A stretch of DNA of 64,000 nt from Njordibacter sp937773555 (GCF_047730085.1 NZ_CP159830.1:2232001-2296000), one strand, 5' to 3'. Counted from the first letter of the stretch, positions 36,537 through 46,701 are shown. Made by a program: numbers and translations. Notes: generated by a model not told the origin, from the letters alone.

Positions 36537-36701
36537 TTAGCGACCCACCCAATTCTATGACCACCCCTTTTATGCAGGTCCACTAGAGCACAACTTTTTA
36601 GTCTGGCACGTTTATTAAACAAAGCGCACTTGGACTGACTTTAACTGTGATGTTAAAGTTGGGTTTAATAGTTAAGTTGTCAGCGTTATCTGGAGTAGCA
36701 G

Positions 36702-37688
36702 ATGAATAACCGAGCACTAGTCATTGATGTCACCCGTGGTGGATTTATTGAAAGTCGCCATCAAGTTATTGCTGTTATTAGTGATGCCAAAGGCAAGCGC
36801 CATAGCCAATGGGGTGATGCAGATCAGCAGGTGTTCCCCCGCTCTACCGCTAAACCACTGCAAGCGCTACCACTCATGCTCAGTGGTGCTGTGCAGGACC
36901 TTAACCTAAGCCAGCAACAAGTGGCGATGGCGTGCTCTAGCCACAATGGCGAACCTCAGCACAGCAATCTAGTAACCCAATGGCTTGACCAATTGGGCAT
37001 GAGTTCTGAACATTTAGAATGTGGTAGCCATTGGCCTTTATATCAGCCTGCTACTGTGGCCTTAGCCCAATCTGGCGTGCAGGCCTGCGCAGTACACAAC
37101 AACTGTTCGGGTAAGCACTGTGGTTTTTTGAGCTTTGCTCATCATCAAGGCATCGATCCAAAGGGTTATATTAACCACCAACACCCTGTTCAACTAGCAG
37201 TGAACGATGCGATGGGGCGCATGATGGACCTTAAAGTAGCAGACTACCCTATGGGTATTGATGGCTGCTCTATTCCTACCTATGCCCTGCCCTTACCTAG
37301 TTTGGCCATGGCGTTTGCTCGCTTTGGTACTGGTGAACAACTACCAGACGACTGGCAGAAAGCTTGCCACAGCCTATACCAGGCTATGGTCAATGAACCC
37401 TTTTATGTGGCGGGTAGTAAACGTCACTGCACTTATGTTATGCAAGCCTATGGTACTCAAGTGGCTTGTAAAACTGGGGCTGAGGGCGTGTTTGGTGCAG
37501 CGATACCGAGCCTTGGCTTGGGTATTGCATTAAAAGCCTTGGATGGCACTAGTCGCGCAGCAGAAGTGGCACTTAATGTGCTATTAAATCACTTGCACCT
37601 AACGCCCACAGACCCTCATTTTGAGCAATATTTAGAGCTGCATAACTGCAACAAAATTCATGTGTCAAATGTGCAGGTGGCATCATAG
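36702..37688 (+). CDS. L-asparaginase, Rhizobium etli (ReAV) type
   Basis: Hydrolyses asparagine to aspartate and ammonia. The 328-aa protein belongs to the asparaginase II family (PF06089), unrelated to E. coli AnsA/AnsB. Ser48 and Lys51 occur in PRSTAKPLQ, Ser80 in CSSHNGE, Cys135 and Lys138 in HNNCSGKHCG, and Cys189 in GIDGCSIP. As far as I recall, these are the positions used for catalysis and zinc binding in the R. etli enzyme. GGAG lies 6 nt before the start. A strong bidirectional terminator follows. It fits the nitrogen-acquisition theme of the window. Confidence 0.9.
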   Translation: MNNRALVIDVTRGGFIESRHQVIAVISDAKGKRHSQWGDADQQVFPRSTAKPLQALPLMLSGAVQDLNLSQQQVAMACSSHNGEPQHSNLVTQWLDQLGMSSEHLECGSHWPLYQPATVALAQSGVQACAVHNNCSGKHCGFLSFAHHQGIDPKGYINHQHPVQLAVNDAMGRMMDLKVADYPMGIDGCSIPTYALPLPSLAMAFARFGTGEQLPDDWQKACHSLYQAMVNEPFYVAGSKRHCTYVMQAYGTQVACKTGAEGVFGAAIPSLGLGIALKALDGTSRAAEVALNVLLNHLHLTPTDPHFEQYLELHNCNKIHVSNVQVAS

Positions 37689-37737
37689 AAGGGTAAGTAA
37701 TTTTAGCGTTACAGCGCTAGCTTTTTCATAAGGCACA

Positions 37738-37780
37738 AAAAAGCCCATAGGCCATTACTTCAATGGCCTATGGGCTTTTT
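37738..37780. terminator. Bidirectional rho-independent terminator
   Basis: A perfect 19-bp stem, AAAAAGCCCATAGGCCATT with its complement, and a 5-nt loop. It ends in five T residues in both directions. It separates the convergent asparaginase and pntB genes. Confidence 0.93.
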
Positions 37781-37796
37781 AAAAACAACTATGTCA

Positions 37797-39182
37797 TCAA
37801 AGATTACTGGCTATTTGATCACACGATGCTTTGGCATCGCCAAATAACATTTTACTATTGTCCATAAAGAACAAAGGGTTTTGCACTCCCGCATAACCTG
37901 ATGCCATACCACGCTTAAATACAATCACGTTTTTAGCGTGCCACACTTCCAGCACTGGCATACCTGCTATGGGACTGCCAGGTTTTTTCGCGGCGGGGTT
38001 AACCGTGTCGTTGGCACCTATTACAAGCACTACATCGGTGTTTGCAAAGTCTTCATTGATTTCATCCATCTCTAAAACGATGTCGTAAGGCACTTTAGCT
38101 TCTGCCAACAATACATTCATATGGCCTGGTAAACGCCCAGCAACAGGGTGAATACCAAAGCGTACTTCTACGCCTTGAGCACGTAGTTTTTGGGTAATGT
38201 CTTGCACTTGGTATTGCGCTTGCGCTACCGCCATGCCGTAGCCTGGGGTAATAACCACAGACCGAGCAGTGGTTAACATACTGGCCACTTCTTCGGCAGT
38301 AGTAGGCTGTACTTCGCCTTCTTCTTCGTCATCGCTTGCAATAGGGTCGTTACCAAAACCACCCGCTATTACAGAGATAAATGAACGGTTCATAGCCCTA
38401 CACATTATGTAGCTCAAAATTGCACCAGAAGAGCCTACCAAGGCACCTGTGACAATCAACAAGTTATTACCTAATAAGAACCCTGCTGCTGCTGCTGCCC
38501 AACCAGAGTATGAGTTAAGCATAGACACGACGACAGGCATGTCTGCTCCACCAATTGATGCCACTAAATGCCAACCAAACACTAAGGCTATAAGAGCCAT
38601 AATAACTAGGTAGGTGTCGTTGCCACCTTGGTTAACAAATTGCACCAGCATCACCGCACTGACCAGCAAAGCCAGTAAATTTAGCTTGTGGCGCTGTGGC
38701 AGGTTAAGGGCTTTGGATGACATAATACCCCTTAGCTTACCAAAGGCTACCACAGAGCCGGTAAAGGTGACTGCACCAATAAACACTCCCAAAAATACTT
38801 CTACCAAGTGAATGTTTTGCATTACTGGTGTAAGCACTTGAGAATGGTCTAGATAACTATTCACACCCACAAATACAGCGGCCAAACCCACAAAACTATG
38901 GAGTATTGCTACTAGTTCGGGCATTTCCGTCATAGCCACTCGTTTAGCCATGTAAACACCAATGGCAGAGCCAATGAGCATGGCAATAAGAATGTAGCTA
39001 AGGCCTGTGGTGAGTGCCATAACTTTTGGGCTTAACAAAGTAGCCAATAACGCTAACGCCATGCCTATGATGCCAAGCCAAATGCCGCGTTTGGCCGACT
39101 CTTGTTGGGATAGCCCACCAAGGGCCATAATAAATAATACAGCGGCGATAACGTAAGCTGTGATAACCATACCTGCTTGCAT
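37797..39182 (-). CDS. pntB: NAD(P) transhydrogenase subunit beta
   Basis: Membrane subunit of the proton-translocating transhydrogenase, which makes NADPH from NADH using the proton gradient. The 461-aa protein has about nine membrane helices, then the NADP-binding domain III with VVITPGYGMAVAQAQ, then GVEVRFGIHPVAGRLPGHMN and DVVLVIGANDTVNPAA. Length matches E. coli PntB. It follows pntA by 10 bp. Confidence 0.95.
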   Translation of the reverse strand: MQAGMVITAYVIAAVLFIMALGGLSQQESAKRGIWLGIIGMALALLATLLSPKVMALTTGLSYILIAMLIGSAIGVYMAKRVAMTEMPELVAILHSFVGLAAVFVGVNSYLDHSQVLTPVMQNIHLVEVFLGVFIGAVTFTGSVVAFGKLRGIMSSKALNLPQRHKLNLLALLVSAVMLVQFVNQGGNDTYLVIMALIALVFGWHLVASIGGADMPVVVSMLNSYSGWAAAAAGFLLGNNLLIVTGALVGSSGAILSYIMCRAMNRSFISVIAGGFGNDPIASDDEEEGEVQPTTAEEVASMLTTARSVVITPGYGMAVAQAQYQVQDITQKLRAQGVEVRFGIHPVAGRLPGHMNVLLAEAKVPYDIVLEMDEINEDFANTDVVLVIGANDTVNPAAKKPGSPIAGMPVLEVWHAKNVIVFKRGMASGYAGVQNPLFFMDNSKMLFGDAKASCDQIASNL

Positions 39183-39192
39183 TGGTCGTCTC

Positions 39193-40743
39193 CTATTTCT
39201 GGAACATTTTTAACATGCGTTTGGTGACATAAAAGCCGCCAACGATGTTAATGGACGCGATGAGCACAGAGATCAAAGCAAGAATGGTGACAAGATTGAG
39301 CTCGTCACCTACCTGAAGCACAGCTCCCACAACAATAATGCCAGACACCGCATTGGTGATGGCCATCAATGGCGTGTGCAAGGCATGTTTGACGTTCCAA
39401 ACCACGTAATAACCAATAATGCAAGACAACACAAACACTGTGAAGTGGCCTAGGAAGGCCACAGGTGCGTTCAGCGCTATCCAACCTATCAGTACAGCAA
39501 TTGCTAGGCCTAAACCATATTTCACTGCCGCCGACATTTCCTGCTTAGAAGGTTCTATCGGCGCACTATCTTGCACTTTCTTTGGGGGTACTGCAGCCAC
39601 TTGAATAGGGGGTGCTGGCCAAGTGACTTCACCATCCTTACTAATGGTCACACCACGCATGATGGGGTCTTCAAAATCGATCACCAACTGACCATCTTTT
39701 TCAGGGCAAAGCAGCTTTAGCAAATTTACTAGGTTGGTGCCGTAGAGCTGGGAGGCTTGGCTAGGCAGACGAGCGGGCATGTCTGTGTAGCCAATCACTT
39801 TCACTCCGTTAGCACTAGTGATCACTTTGCCAGGCTCGGTAAGGTCACAGTTGCCACCACCACCGGCAGCCAAATCTACAATCACGCTACCTGGGGTCAT
39901 AGTAGACACCATTTCAGCAGTAATTAGCTTAGGTGCAGCTCTACCAGGAATCATAGCCGTGGTAATAATAATATCCACTTCTTTGGCTTGCTCAGCAAAT
40001 AAGGCCATTTCAGCTTCAATAAAGGCTTTACTCATCACCTTCGCATAACCATCACCAGAGCCACTTTCTTCCTCTAATTCTACTTCTAGGAATTCAGCAC
40101 CCATAGAGTTAATTTGTTCTTTTACTTCGGGACGGGTATCGAAGGCTCGCACTATGGCGCCTAAGCTACCGGCTGCACCCAATGCTGCTAGACCTGCAAC
40201 ACCTGCGCCTATAATCAACACTTTAGCAGGAGGCACCTTACCTGCAGCAGTGATTTGACCAGTGAAAAAACGGCCAAAATGATGGGCGGCTTCAATCACT
40301 GCGCGATAACCACCAATATTAGCCATGGAACTTAAGGCATCCATTGACTGTGAACGGGATATACGCGGCACAGACTCCATAGACATGGCAGTAATATTTC
40401 GCTGCGCAAGCTGCTTAAGCTGTTCTTCGTTCTGGGCAGGCGCCATAAAGCTGATTAAATGACCACCATTTTTGAGCAAGTCTAACTCATGGCAAGCTTG
40501 GCCAGGGTGCTCTAAAAGAGGGTTTACCTTAAGCACCAAATCACTTTGGTAAACTACTTTGGTGTTGGCGTTAATAGACGCTCCAGCAGCTTCGTATGAT
40601 GCATCGTCAAAGTTAGCTGCATGGCCTGCGTTTGATTCAATACAAACATCAAAGCCAAGTTTTATTAATTGCTCTACTGTTTTGGGAGTGGCAGCGACTC
40701 GAGTTTCGCCCGCCATAGGCTCTTTGGGTATACCGATAAGCAT
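39193..40743 (-). CDS. pntA: NAD(P) transhydrogenase subunit alpha
   Basis: NAD(H)-binding subunit of the transhydrogenase, 516 aa. Domain I has IGIPKEPMAGETRVAATP, RISRSQSMDALSSMANIGGY and the NAD fold GAGVAGLAALGAAGSLGA. A linker of about 30 residues leads to the C-terminal membrane part, with about four helices. This is the E. coli-type fused alpha subunit; many bacteria split it in two. NADPH made here would support assimilation and reductive steps. Confidence 0.95.
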   Translation of the reverse strand: MLIGIPKEPMAGETRVAATPKTVEQLIKLGFDVCIESNAGHAANFDDASYEAAGASINANTKVVYQSDLVLKVNPLLEHPGQACHELDLLKNGGHLISFMAPAQNEEQLKQLAQRNITAMSMESVPRISRSQSMDALSSMANIGGYRAVIEAAHHFGRFFTGQITAAGKVPPAKVLIIGAGVAGLAALGAAGSLGAIVRAFDTRPEVKEQINSMGAEFLEVELEEESGSGDGYAKVMSKAFIEAEMALFAEQAKEVDIIITTAMIPGRAAPKLITAEMVSTMTPGSVIVDLAAGGGGNCDLTEPGKVITSANGVKVIGYTDMPARLPSQASQLYGTNLVNLLKLLCPEKDGQLVIDFEDPIMRGVTISKDGEVTWPAPPIQVAAVPPKKVQDSAPIEPSKQEMSAAVKYGLGLAIAVLIGWIALNAPVAFLGHFTVFVLSCIIGYYVVWNVKHALHTPLMAITNAVSGIIVVGAVLQVGDELNLVTILALISVLIASINIVGGFYVTKRMLKMFQK

Positions 40744-41053
40744 GGAATTACCTGTGCGTGGGTAGAAAAAAATCTAGCTAAAGGATTCGTGTGTTTTATT
40801 ACAACCTAGTTAAAAAACTGGGCTGATATAGGTGTATCAACAACGCCGATTAAACGCAATAAAAATACTGCAAACAAATTGCATACTGAATATATACAAT
40901 AAATTTTTATAAGTATAGGCATATCCAATAGATAAGGGAGAGTTTAAACTAATGCATTAGTTTTTATCTGACGGCCAAAGTAGTTACAAATTCTACAGCT
41001 AAGCCATGCTACATACCGGCTTAGACTTGTAACTACCTTGGTCATATTCCTAG
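40744..41053. other. Intergenic region between pntA and the pyrimidine operon
   Basis: About 310 bp, AT-rich near pntA, where its promoter should be. The part next to the amidohydrolase gene holds the large interrupted hairpin at 40980-41036. No gene seen. Confidence 0.6.
40980..41036 (-). terminator. Long interrupted hairpin after the pyrimidine-degradation operon
   Basis: GTAGTTACAA (40980-40989) pairs with TTGTAACTAC (41027-41036). Inside it CTAAGCC (40999-41005) pairs with GGCTTAG (41018-41024), with internal loops between. It lies 18 nt after the amidohydrolase stop. On the minus strand it is followed by only TTT, so termination efficiency is uncertain. Confidence 0.55.
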
Positions 41054-42283
41054 CTACATGGCTTGATTTAGCACGGCCTGAAACAATACATTACACCCTG
41101 CGGCAAGGTGTTCTTGCTTGGCATCTTCAAGCTCGTTATGGCTGATGCCATCCTTGCAAGGCACAAATACCATTGCTGTAGGTGCAACACGGGAGATATA
41201 ACACGCGTCATGGCCAGCGCCACTGACGATGTCACAGTGACTATAACCTAAATCGACCGCAGCTTGGCGCACTGACGCCACACACGAGGGATTAAATGGA
41301 ACCGGTGGAGAGTACCAGATTTGTTCAAATGCCATGGTCAAGCCCTGGCTTTTAATAATGGCGTCGCAGCCTGCCCTTAGCTCCTCATTCATTGCCGACA
41401 AAGTAGCATCGTCAGGGTGGCGGATATCTACGGTAAAAAATACTTCTCCTGGAATGACATTGCGTGAATTGGGAAAGGATTGAATCAAGCCCACAGTAGA
41501 GCAAGCCAAAGGTGCATACTTTAAGCCTATTTCGTTCACCAAGGTGATCACTTTTGCGGCACCCACTAATGCGTCTTTGCGGGTTTTCATTGGTGTTGGT
41601 CCAGCATGAGACTCTTGGCCAGTTAACGTAACTTCATACCACCGTTGGCCTTGAGCATCTGTCACTACACCTATGGTGAGGTCTTCATGTTCAAGTATTG
41701 GGCCTTGCTCTATGTGGGCTTCAAAAAAGGCTTTAATTGGGCGCTCACCCATAGGTTCTTTGCCATCATAACCAATTCGCTTTAGTTCTTCACCCATGGT
41801 TAACCCATCTAGATCAGCGCGACTAAGGCCGTATTCTAAATCAAATACACCCGCAAAAACGCCAGAAGCAACCATAGCTGGAGCAAAGCGAGAACCTTCT
41901 TCGTTGGTCCAAACACTGGCTTCAACAGGCGCTCTGGTGGTGATATTTTGATCGTTAAGGCTGCGGATAACCTCTAACCCAGCCAGTACACCATAGACAC
42001 CGTCAAACTTACCACCTGTGGGCTGGGTGTCTAAGTGACTGCCCATAACCACAGGAGCCATAGTGGGATCACTTCCTTCACGGCGAGCAAATATGTTCCC
42101 CATCTGGTCAATTTTAATGGTGCAGCCAGCGGCTTCGCACCAGCTGACAAACAAATCACGGGATTGTTTGTCTAAATCGGTCAACGCTAGGCGGCAACAC
42201 CCGCCCTTTTCAGTTGCTCCAATTTTGGCCATTTCCATGAGACTGTCCCATAACCTTTGTCCGTTTGTATTGATATTAGACAT
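41054..42283 (-). CDS. M20-family N-carbamoyl amidohydrolase (probable beta-ureidopropionase)
   Basis: A 409-aa Zn-dependent amidohydrolase of the allantoate/N-carbamoyl-amino-acid group. Metal and active-site motifs: MGSHLDTQPTGGKFDGVYG, WTNEEGSRF, FEAHIEQGPILE, SHAGPTPM and GAGHDACYI. In a reductive pyrimidine operon the expected step is N-carbamoyl-beta-alanine to beta-alanine, CO2 and ammonia, the role of PydC in Pseudomonas. A frame opens at 42331, but AAGG just before the ATG at 42283 fits better. It is the last gene of the operon, after preA. A hydantoin or allantoin role is the alternative. Confidence 0.88.
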   Translation of the reverse strand: MSNINTNGQRLWDSLMEMAKIGATEKGGCCRLALTDLDKQSRDLFVSWCEAAGCTIKIDQMGNIFARREGSDPTMAPVVMGSHLDTQPTGGKFDGVYGVLAGLEVIRSLNDQNITTRAPVEASVWTNEEGSRFAPAMVASGVFAGVFDLEYGLSRADLDGLTMGEELKRIGYDGKEPMGERPIKAFFEAHIEQGPILEHEDLTIGVVTDAQGQRWYEVTLTGQESHAGPTPMKTRKDALVGAAKVITLVNEIGLKYAPLACSTVGLIQSFPNSRNVIPGEVFFTVDIRHPDDATLSAMNEELRAGCDAIIKSQGLTMAFEQIWYSPPVPFNPSCVASVRQAAVDLGYSHCDIVSGAGHDACYISRVAPTAMVFVPCKDGISHNELEDAKQEHLAAGCNVLFQAVLNQAM

Positions 42284-42331
42284 TTTACCTTTCCTATAGT
42301 TATTGGTTGCTGCGCCTACCGTTGGTCTCAC

Positions 42332-43630
42332 CTAACCCACGGGGTTATTTGGGTGTTGAGTCCAATTTTGATAATGGGCACTGACTAGCTCACCGGTACG
42401 GGCATCCACTTCTCCGGTATCAAGCTCACGTAAAGTAATGCAATTTTCAACAGGGCAAACAACAACACATAGATTACATCCTACACAGTCTTCATCCTTG
42501 ACTTGGAAACCACGTTCTCCATTAATTTCAGTGCTAATTGCCTGATGGGAGGTGTCTTCACAAGCAATATGGCAACGGCCACATTTAATACAGGAATCCT
42601 GATCTATTTGCGCCTTTACCACGTAATTTAGATCCAACTTATTCCAAGAAGTTACCGTGGGAACTGCAGCACCAATTAATTGATCTACACTGGTCATTCC
42701 TTGCTCAGCTAGGTAACGACTTAAACCATCAATCATATCCTCAACAATACGGAAGCCATAGGTCATTACGGCTGTACATACCTGCACATTACTCGCCCCT
42801 AAAGCCATAAATTCCGCCGCATCGCGCCAATCAGTAATACCGCCAATGCCAGAAATTGGAATATTATTGCACTCTGTATCCCGTGCTATCTCGCTTAGCA
42901 TGTGTAAGGCAATAGGTTTTACTGCTGGGCCACAATAGCCTCCATGAGAGCCTTGCTGGCCCACAGATGGGGACATTTTTAGCTGATTGAGATCTACACC
43001 CATAACTGAATTAATGGTGTTGATCAGTGATACTGCATCAGCACCACCACGCACTGCGCCTCGTGCAGAGGTGCGAATATCCGTAATATTAGGGGTTAGC
43101 TTTACTATGGTTGGCAAATCAGAATATTGTTTACACCAAGCGGCTACCATTTCGACATATTCAGGCACTTGGCCAACAGCAGCGCCCATACCACGTTCTG
43201 ACATGCCATGAGGGCAGCCAAAATTGAGTTCGATACCATCAGCCCCAGTATCCTCAACTCGCCGCAAAATATCTATCCAAGCTTGCTCCTCACAGGGCAC
43301 CATGAGTGAGACCACAACCCCACGATCGGGCCAGTCTTTCTTGACTTGAATGATTTCAGCTAAGTTGATTTCTAGGTCACGGTCAGTAATGAGCTCAATG
43401 TTATTTAAGCCCATCAGTGTACGGTCTTTGCCGTGCCATGCACCATAGCGCGGGCCACTCACATTAACTAATGGAAGGCCTGCTTCGCCTAAGGTTTTCC
43501 ACATAACACCACCCCAGCCCGCTTCAAAAGCTCGGTTTACGTTATAGGCTTTGTCGGTTGGCGGCGCTGAAGCCAGCCAAAAAGGATTAGGCGTTTCAAT
43601 ACCAATAAAATTGGATTTTAAGTCAATCAT
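42332..43630 (-). CDS. preA: NAD-dependent dihydropyrimidine dehydrogenase subunit PreA
   Basis: Reduces uracil and thymine to dihydro forms together with PreT. The 432-aa protein has a dihydroorotate-dehydrogenase-like FMN barrel (FGCPHGMSERGMG, INTINSVMGVDL, GIGGITDWRDAAEF). Its C-terminus has two 4Fe-4S motifs, CIKCGRCHIAC and CVGCNLCVVVCP. The Cys that is catalytic in mammalian DPD (LACGQ) is Val here (AAVGQ), as I recall for bacterial PreA too. It follows preT by 11 bp. Confidence 0.93.
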   Translation of the reverse strand: MIDLKSNFIGIETPNPFWLASAPPTDKAYNVNRAFEAGWGGVMWKTLGEAGLPLVNVSGPRYGAWHGKDRTLMGLNNIELITDRDLEINLAEIIQVKKDWPDRGVVVSLMVPCEEQAWIDILRRVEDTGADGIELNFGCPHGMSERGMGAAVGQVPEYVEMVAAWCKQYSDLPTIVKLTPNITDIRTSARGAVRGGADAVSLINTINSVMGVDLNQLKMSPSVGQQGSHGGYCGPAVKPIALHMLSEIARDTECNNIPISGIGGITDWRDAAEFMALGASNVQVCTAVMTYGFRIVEDMIDGLSRYLAEQGMTSVDQLIGAAVPTVTSWNKLDLNYVVKAQIDQDSCIKCGRCHIACEDTSHQAISTEINGERGFQVKDEDCVGCNLCVVVCPVENCITLRELDTGEVDARTGELVSAHYQNWTQHPNNPVG

Positions 43631-43641
43631 GATAGTCTCCT

Positions 43642-44991
43642 TTATGCTTGGCTTTGCGTTAATGTTTTATCAATAGATAGGGCAGCAAGTTTACCGTCTT
43701 GCACGGCACTTACAGCTAAGTCATCACTGCCAGCGACACAATCGCCACCTGCCCAGATGCCTAGTTGAGAGGTGCGCAATTCGTTGTCTACATCATATTT
43801 GCCACTGGTTTTGACAAATTCAGTGGTGCCCATATTAATGGGAGTTAAGCTCTGCCCAATGGCTTTAAACAACATGTCTGTTGGTGTGATATAGGTTTCA
43901 TTTCCCTCAACATTAGCCTTTTTAAACTCAACACCAGTGATTGTTCCCTGCTCTATTTGCAAGCTAACAGGTTTAGCCCAGTGAGCAATATGAACACCTT
44001 CGTTAAGGGCAAATTCTTGCTCCTCAATACTGGCGTTCATATGTTCCTTACCTCGGCGGTAGGCCATAGTGACATTAGCTGCACCAAGGCGTTTAATTTG
44101 TATGGCGATGTCGATGGCTGTCATACCACCGCCAATAACGACTACATCCTGACCGACGGGCAGTTGCCCTAAATCTTTGGCCTGTCTGAGTTGATGAATA
44201 TAATCTACCGCATTAAGCACCCCAGATGCGTCTTCTCCATCTAACTGTATGTCTTTACTAGTGCCTAAACCTACACCCATAAACACAGCATCATGGTTAG
44301 TTTGGAGTTCTGCAACACTAACGTCTTTACCTACTTTAATGCCATGCTTTATGCTAATTCCACCAATGGAGAGAATATTTTCAACTTCTTTTTGAGCATA
44401 ATCCCCAGCCATTTTATAGGCGGCAAGGCCATATTCATTAAGTCCCCCAGATTTCTCCTGAGCTTCGTAAATAACCACGTCATGGCCTAAAGTAGCTAAG
44501 CGGTGGGCACAAGAAAGCCCTGCTGGCCCGGCACCCACAACGGCTACTGAATAACCAGTTGCAGCCTTACGCGTAAAAAATTTAGCACCTAATTCACTAG
44601 CCCGATCAGTAGCAAATCGTTGTAACAAGCCAATTTGAATCGGTCGATCATCTTCAGTATTTCTAACACAAGCGTCTTCACATAAGGTTTCCACGGGACA
44701 GGCTCTAGCACATGTGCCACCCATGATATTTTCTGACAAAATTTTCCCAGCCGCTCCTACTTCATTCTTTTCACTAATCATGCGAATAAAACTAGGCACA
44801 TCAATATCTGTTGGGCATGCAGTCTGGCACGGCGCACCGTAGCAGTAATAGCATCTGTCAGCTTCAACTATAGCGCTTCGAGCATCAAGGGGGGTATGTA
44901 TATCAGAAAAGTTAGTCTGGTAATCTGCTTCGCTTAGGCGGTGCCCTGCAGGCACAGATTGGCCAGCGCTGTTGGAAGTAAGTGCAGTCAC
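43642..44991 (-). CDS. preT: NAD-dependent dihydropyrimidine dehydrogenase subunit PreT
   Basis: Electron-input subunit of dihydropyrimidine dehydrogenase. The 449-aa protein has N-terminal Fe-S cysteines (CYYCYGAPCQTACP and GGTCARACPVETLC), an FAD fold (GAGPAGLSCAHRLA) and an NAD fold (VVIGGGMTAIDIAI). It resembles glutamate synthase small subunits but pairs with preA. The frame is open to 45024; a GTG at 44991 with GAGG 9 nt upstream is the better start. It follows the dihydropyrimidinase gene. Confidence 0.92.
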   Translation of the reverse strand: MTALTSNSAGQSVPAGHRLSEADYQTNFSDIHTPLDARSAIVEADRCYYCYGAPCQTACPTDIDVPSFIRMISEKNEVGAAGKILSENIMGGTCARACPVETLCEDACVRNTEDDRPIQIGLLQRFATDRASELGAKFFTRKAATGYSVAVVGAGPAGLSCAHRLATLGHDVVIYEAQEKSGGLNEYGLAAYKMAGDYAQKEVENILSIGGISIKHGIKVGKDVSVAELQTNHDAVFMGVGLGTSKDIQLDGEDASGVLNAVDYIHQLRQAKDLGQLPVGQDVVVIGGGMTAIDIAIQIKRLGAANVTMAYRRGKEHMNASIEEQEFALNEGVHIAHWAKPVSLQIEQGTITGVEFKKANVEGNETYITPTDMLFKAIGQSLTPINMGTTEFVKTSGKYDVDNELRTSQLGIWAGGDCVAGSDDLAVSAVQDGKLAALSIDKTLTQSQA

Positions 44992-45102
44992 AGTAGTGAT
45001 CCTCAATTTTATTATTGGTAACACTTGGCAAAATTAAGCCAAAGCATTGCTAATGGGCTGCCATATGGGAGCCCAGAAAGTAATCCGTTCTACAATTTTG
45101 GT

Positions 45103-46548
45103 TTAGCTATCTCGGTCGACGGAGAATGGCGGATCCATATCTCGCATTTTTCCAATAGCGTCAAAATAAGGCGCAAAAGGCGGTCGTTTGATGTAATTAC
45201 CTGCCCCACGCACTACGTTGAGCTTGCCGTTGCAATACACAAGCTTACCCTGACTAATAGTGTGGGAAGGAATGCCCGTCACTTCCATGCCTTCAAAAAT
45301 GTTGTAATCCACATTTTGATGGTGAGTTTTAGCTGAAATGGTTTTCTTGCCCTTAGGGTCCCACACAACAATGTCTGCGTCAGAACCCTCAGCAATAGCA
45401 CCCTTGCGTGGGTACATATTAAAAATTTGTGCTGCATTAGTGGAGGTTACTTTAACAAACTCATTCATGGTTAAACGCCCTGTATTAACCCCAGCATTCC
45501 ACAACACCTCCATGCGATTTTCTACGCCACCAGTGCCATTAGGAATTTTAGTGAAATCATCTTTACCCGCCGCCTTTTGGTCTGCACAGAAACAGCAGTG
45601 ATCTGTGGCAGTGGTTTGCAAATTACCCGATTGAAGCCCTTTCCATAGGGCATCTTGGGCTTTTTTAGGCCTAAAAGGAGGGCTCATGACATGGGCAGCA
45701 GCCACGTCAAAGTCTTTATTTTTGTATACCGAGTCATCAATCAAAAGGTGGCCAGCTAGTACTTCACCAAACACTCGCTGACCTTCGCTTCGTGCTCGAG
45801 TGACCGAATCTAGGGCCTCTTCTGTGGATACATGGACCAGGTACACAGGTGTCTTTAAGGCTTGGGCAATACGGATTGCTCGATTAGCCGCTTCTCCCTC
45901 TACTTCTGGAGGCCTAGACTGTGGATGGCCTTCTGGGCCGGTAATACCCATAGCCAACAGCTTTTTCTGTAGCTGATACACCAGCTCTCCATTTTCAGCA
46001 TGCACTGTAGGCAACGCACCTAAATCCCACGCTTTGCTGAAACTGTTAACCAAAATCTCATCATCAGCCATGATGGCGCCTTTGTAGGCCATAAAATGCT
46101 TAAAACTATTAACACCATGCTCTTTTACTAAGGTTTCCATGTCTTGCGCAACACTTTCGTCCCACCATGTGACAGCCACATGAAACGCATAATCAGATAC
46201 CGATTTTTCAGCCCATTCGCGCCATTGATGAAACGCTGACATGAGCGAAGTCCCTGGGGCTGGGATAACAAAATCGATAATACAGGTGGTGCCACCAGCA
46301 AGCCCGGCGGCAGTGCCTGAGTAGAAGTCTTCACTAGCTACAGTGCCCATAAACGGCAGTTGCATATGAGTGTGTGGGTCAATACCACCTGGCATCACAT
46401 ATTGGCCTGCTGCATCAATAACTTCAGTACCCCCAGGAACAGTAAGATCTGCACCAACTTTGGCTATTTTGCCATCAACACAGTAAACATCGGCCATAAA
46501 GCTTTGGTCAGCAGTAACAACTGTGCCACCTTTAATTAATAAAGACAT
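45103..46548 (-). CDS. hydA: Dihydropyrimidinase (hydantoinase)
   Basis: Opens dihydrouracil to N-carbamoyl-beta-alanine. The 481-aa amidohydrolase has the metal ligands HTHMQ in GGIDPHTHM, the carboxylated Lys in SFKHFMAYKGAIM, His in TVHAENGE and VHVSTEEALD, and Asp in TDHCCF. Length and motifs are those of D-hydantoinases. It is the first gene of the operon hydA-preT-preA-amidohydrolase. Its promoter region holds two RutR-type sites. Confidence 0.93.
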   Translation of the reverse strand: MSLLIKGGTVVTADQSFMADVYCVDGKIAKVGADLTVPGGTEVIDAAGQYVMPGGIDPHTHMQLPFMGTVASEDFYSGTAAGLAGGTTCIIDFVIPAPGTSLMSAFHQWREWAEKSVSDYAFHVAVTWWDESVAQDMETLVKEHGVNSFKHFMAYKGAIMADDEILVNSFSKAWDLGALPTVHAENGELVYQLQKKLLAMGITGPEGHPQSRPPEVEGEAANRAIRIAQALKTPVYLVHVSTEEALDSVTRARSEGQRVFGEVLAGHLLIDDSVYKNKDFDVAAAHVMSPPFRPKKAQDALWKGLQSGNLQTTATDHCCFCADQKAAGKDDFTKIPNGTGGVENRMEVLWNAGVNTGRLTMNEFVKVTSTNAAQIFNMYPRKGAIAEGSDADIVVWDPKGKKTISAKTHHQNVDYNIFEGMEVTGIPSHTISQGKLVYCNGKLNVVRGAGNYIKRPPFAPYFDAIGKMRDMDPPFSVDRDS

Positions 46549-46672
46549 AGTAAAACTCCTTAATCTTTAACACTTAATGGTGGACATTAAATAGGCCCTT
46601 CACTAAGTTAGTTGTTGTTGTTATTTAAGCGATACTCACTAACAAGTAATTAGAATAACGGTTCTTACTTCA

Positions 46673-46701
46673 TTTTTAACAATGTTTTACCAAATGGTCA
46701 A
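46673..46701 (-). promoter_or_regulatory. Predicted promoter of the hydA operon overlapping a RutR site
   Basis: On the minus strand TTGACC (-35, 46696-46701), a 17-bp spacer and TAAAAA (-10, 46673-46678). The -35 box is the right arm of the RutR-type palindrome at 46686-46701. The same arrangement occurs before the nitrilase operon. Confidence 0.5.
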
